This document shows positions 38,511 through 39,785 of a DNA stretch of 39,785 nucleotides, one piece after another; position 1 is the first letter of the stretch, and each line of letters starts with the position of its first letter. The position numbers and the translations under genes were made by a program. The stretch spans positions 1 through 39,785 of the forward strand of contig DATIHF010000017.1 of the NCBI GenBank assembly GCA_035480955.1, in the 5' to 3' direction. The notes beneath the pieces are model-generated. The model saw only the letters and a list, made by a program, of their open reading frames with translations, had not been told where the DNA came from and made no database searches. Source of the stretch: DATIHF01 sp035480955. Its GTDB lineage: Bacteria; Patescibacteriota; Microgenomatia; Woykebacterales; RBG-16-39-9b.

Positions 38511-39151
38511 GGCAGCGCCGAAAGTGGATTTAAGTAGTGTCCGTTTTGAGTCAACTGAAAATGCAAATGCGGGCCGGTCGCCAGACCAGTTGATCCGACC
38601 TGACCAATGACATCTCCAGGACCCACACTCTGACCTGCGGTAACATTGATAGCATTCATGTGGGCGTAGGTTGTCTCGTAGCCATTCGCGTGCACGATGA
38701 TGACCGCCCGACCGAAACTTCCCTGCCAACCAGCTGAGACCACCACACCAGAGGCAAACGGATGGATTGGTGTTCCCCGAGGAGCGGCAATATCAATCGC
38801 GGGGTGAAAAGAGCTGAAACGAGTAGTAATAGTGCCGCGAACTGGCCAATTTCGCTCTAGCGGTAGGGTGGCTAGATCAACGTTAAAATTATTGATTCTC
38901 TGGGCGGGTTGGTTATTTTGAAATTCTGGGTTAGCTTTTACAGCAACTACGGTATCAGAAATTTTATCTGGCTGGACCTGAGTCTGTTCAGTTTGTGCCT
39001 GTACTGGAGCCGTATACCAGTTTGATTGCAACAGCGAAACAAGGCTTATAAAGCCCAAGGCACTAGCAGCCGTTAATGTAAGTCCAACTGTGGAGATCCG
39101 CACTCTCTGCCACACTCGCCGCTGTCGCGGTGGAATATAGCGTTTTCTCAT
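38507..39151 (-). CDS. M23-family metallopeptidase (LytM-like), membrane-anchored
   Basis: A 214-residue protein from the ATG at 39151. A basic tail (MRKRYIPPRQRRVWQRVR), one membrane or signal helix (about 21-42) and a linker lead to the M23 domain: TITTRFSSFHPAIDIAAPRG has the His-x-x-x-Asp zinc motif and the second site is GPHLHFQL, with YETTYAHM in between. These enzymes cut peptide crosslinks in the cell wall or activate other hydrolases. A longer frame starts with GTG at 39187, but a promoter's -10 box lies at 39178-39183, so that GTG would not be transcribed. Stop overlaps the opposite gene by CTAA. Confidence 0.9.
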   Translation of the reverse strand: MRKRYIPPRQRRVWQRVRISTVGLTLTAASALGFISLVSLLQSNWYTAPVQAQTEQTQVQPDKISDTVVAVKANPEFQNNQPAQRINNFNVDLATLPLERNWPVRGTITTRFSSFHPAIDIAAPRGTPIHPFASGVVVSAGWQGSFGRAVIIVHANGYETTYAHMNAINVTAGQSVGPGDVIGQVGSTGLATGPHLHFQLTQNGHYLNPLSALP

Positions 39152-39177
39152 ATTCGAGGGCGGGAAAAGTAGGTGCA

Positions 39178-39206
39178 AATTTAGCACAATTTGCCCGAAA
39201 AGTCAA
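39178..39206 (-). promoter_or_regulatory. Promoter of the M23 peptidase gene
   Basis: On the minus strand TTGACT (39201-39206), 17-bp spacer, TAAATT (39178-39183). Predicted leader about 20 nt; decides against the GTG start at 39187. Confidence 0.5.
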
Positions 39207-39224
39207 AAAAATTTGTTTAAATAA

Positions 39225-39233
39225 TGGTAAAAT
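39225..39233 (+). promoter_or_regulatory. Extended -10 promoter of prfB, near-leaderless
   Basis: TGGTAAAAT (TG-n-TAAAAT) ends 9 bp before the ATG at 39243, predicting a leader of 2-3 nt. No -35 is visible, as expected for an extended -10. Confidence 0.5.
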
Positions 39234-39242
39234 CAACCTGAT

Positions 39243-39785
39243 ATGAAAGAGTTAGCAGAAACCTTTAACAACCAAAACACGCGTTTGGAGCAAATTTTGC
39301 CCAAACTCGATATTGATTCTCTCCAGAAAAATCTGCGCGAGTCAGAAGCAAAATCCCTGAAAAGTGATTTTTGGGAGGATATTAAAAAAGCAACCGCAGT
39401 GATGCAGGACATTTCTGAACAAAGAGCTCAAATCAAAGAAATTGATGAGCTAAACTCTCAGGCTCAAAATATCAAGGAACTTTTGAGTTTATCGACAGAG
39501 GAAACTTCTGGACTAGATATCGAAGCTGAGGTAAAAGATTTTTCTAATAAAGTAACTCAGCTAGAGACGCGTCTTTTCTTGTCCGCGCCTTATGATAGTG
39601 GTAATGCTTTCTTGTCTATCCATGCAGGTCAAGGTGGGGTGGAGGCGATGGACTGGGCGATCATGCTTCTGCGGATGTATGAGCGTTTTGGAGAGATCAA
39701 AAAATGGAAAGTGACTTTGGTTGACGAAACTAAAGGAGAAGAGGCAGGAATCAAATCCGCAACTATTCAGGTCGAGGGCTCTTTT
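39243..39785 (+). CDS. prfB: Peptide chain release factor 2, N-terminal part (cut by window edge)
   Basis: From the ATG at 39243 the frame stays open for 181 codons to the edge. It starts MKELAETFNNQNTRLEQIL, has the helical domain 1 ending in SLKSDFWEDIKKA, and reaches SIHAGQGGVEAMDWAIMLL and MYERFGEIKKWKV, the conserved RF2 core before the SPF and GGQ motifs, which lie beyond the window. RF2 releases proteins at UGA and UAA. No in-frame UGA or frameshift site (CUU UGA C) is found in the first codons, so the autoregulatory frameshift of many prfB genes is absent. Presence of RF2 fits the use of UGA as a stop. Confidence 0.93.
   Translation, partial: MKELAETFNNQNTRLEQILPKLDIDSLQKNLRESEAKSLKSDFWEDIKKATAVMQDISEQRAQIKEIDELNSQAQNIKELLSLSTEETSGLDIEAEVKDFSNKVTQLETRLFLSAPYDSGNAFLSIHAGQGGVEAMDWAIMLLRMYERFGEIKKWKVTLVDETKGEEAGIKSATIQVEGSF

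Noticed and set aside
39151..39187. GTG start of the M23 peptidase at 39187
   Set aside because: A -10 box at 39178-39183 lies downstream of it, so the codon is unlikely to be transcribed.
1..39785. tRNA genes, CRISPR arrays, insertion sequences, prophage
   Set aside because: No gap is long enough for most of these, and no cloverleaf, regularly spaced repeats, transposase or phage motifs were seen in the intergenic gaps.

Overview
This window looks like chromosomal DNA of an ultra-compact, AT-rich bacterium, most likely a Candidate Phyla Radiation (Patescibacteria) member, perhaps of the Microgenomates group. That placement is inferred from several things together: many dolichyl-phosphate-mannose-synthase-like glycosyltransferases, GtrA and YfhO membrane proteins, a DUF5671-type membrane protein next to a leaderless pseudopilin, a SecA with a long acidic insertion, and almost no intergenic DNA. 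UGA is used as a stop throughout (many ATGA overlaps) and a UGA-reading release factor gene (prfB) begins at the right edge, so the standard bacterial code applies. No tRNA, rRNA, CRISPR array, insertion sequence or prophage gene was found. No gene-free stretch exceeds 300 bases; the longest is 26268-26443.

Layout. 1-1607 (minus): inositol-monophosphatase-like gene (cut by the edge), sugar-1-phosphate nucleotidyltransferase, GmhB-like HAD phosphatase. 1709-4742 (plus): sugar epimerase, FAD protein resembling UDP-galactopyranose mutase, DPM-like glycosyltransferase. 4739-6322 (minus): membrane GT-C mannosyltransferase-like protein. 6376-17861 (plus): nine tightly packed genes headed by a GT2/GT-C fusion, then two SDRs, an atypical nucleotide-sugar dehydrogenase, a Gfo/Idh/MocA oxidoreductase, a GT2, a methyltransferase, GtrA and YfhO. 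17853-26267 (minus): galE, yvcK, Wzm/Wzt-type glycan ABC exporter, methyltransferase, GT2, SDR and GT4. 26444-29714 (plus): secA and a small membrane protein. 29711-31723 (minus): OmpR-type response regulator, histidine kinase, DUF4242-like protein. 31810-32873 (plus): DUF5671-like protein and pseudopilin. 32876-36106 (minus): secreted small protein, heavy-metal-binding/MauE-like membrane protein, small membrane protein, FAD-linked oxidase. 36196-38510 (plus): ALG5-like GT2 and two membrane proteins. 38507-39151 (minus): M23 peptidase. 39243-end (plus): prfB.

How it works together. About 1-26 kb is one large glycan locus: enzymes that make and tailor nucleotide sugars, enzymes that load sugars onto polyprenyl phosphate (DPM/ALG5-like GT2), GtrA/GT-C/YfhO membrane proteins that would flip and use them outside the membrane, and an ABC exporter for a cytoplasmically assembled glycan. 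SecA, the pseudopilins and the M23 peptidase are general envelope functions. Transcription units alternate strictly between strands: all five convergent junctions overlap or abut (gap of 2 nt at most), and the six divergent gaps (53-176 bp) hold the promoters, many placing the predicted transcript start on or within a few bases of the start codon.
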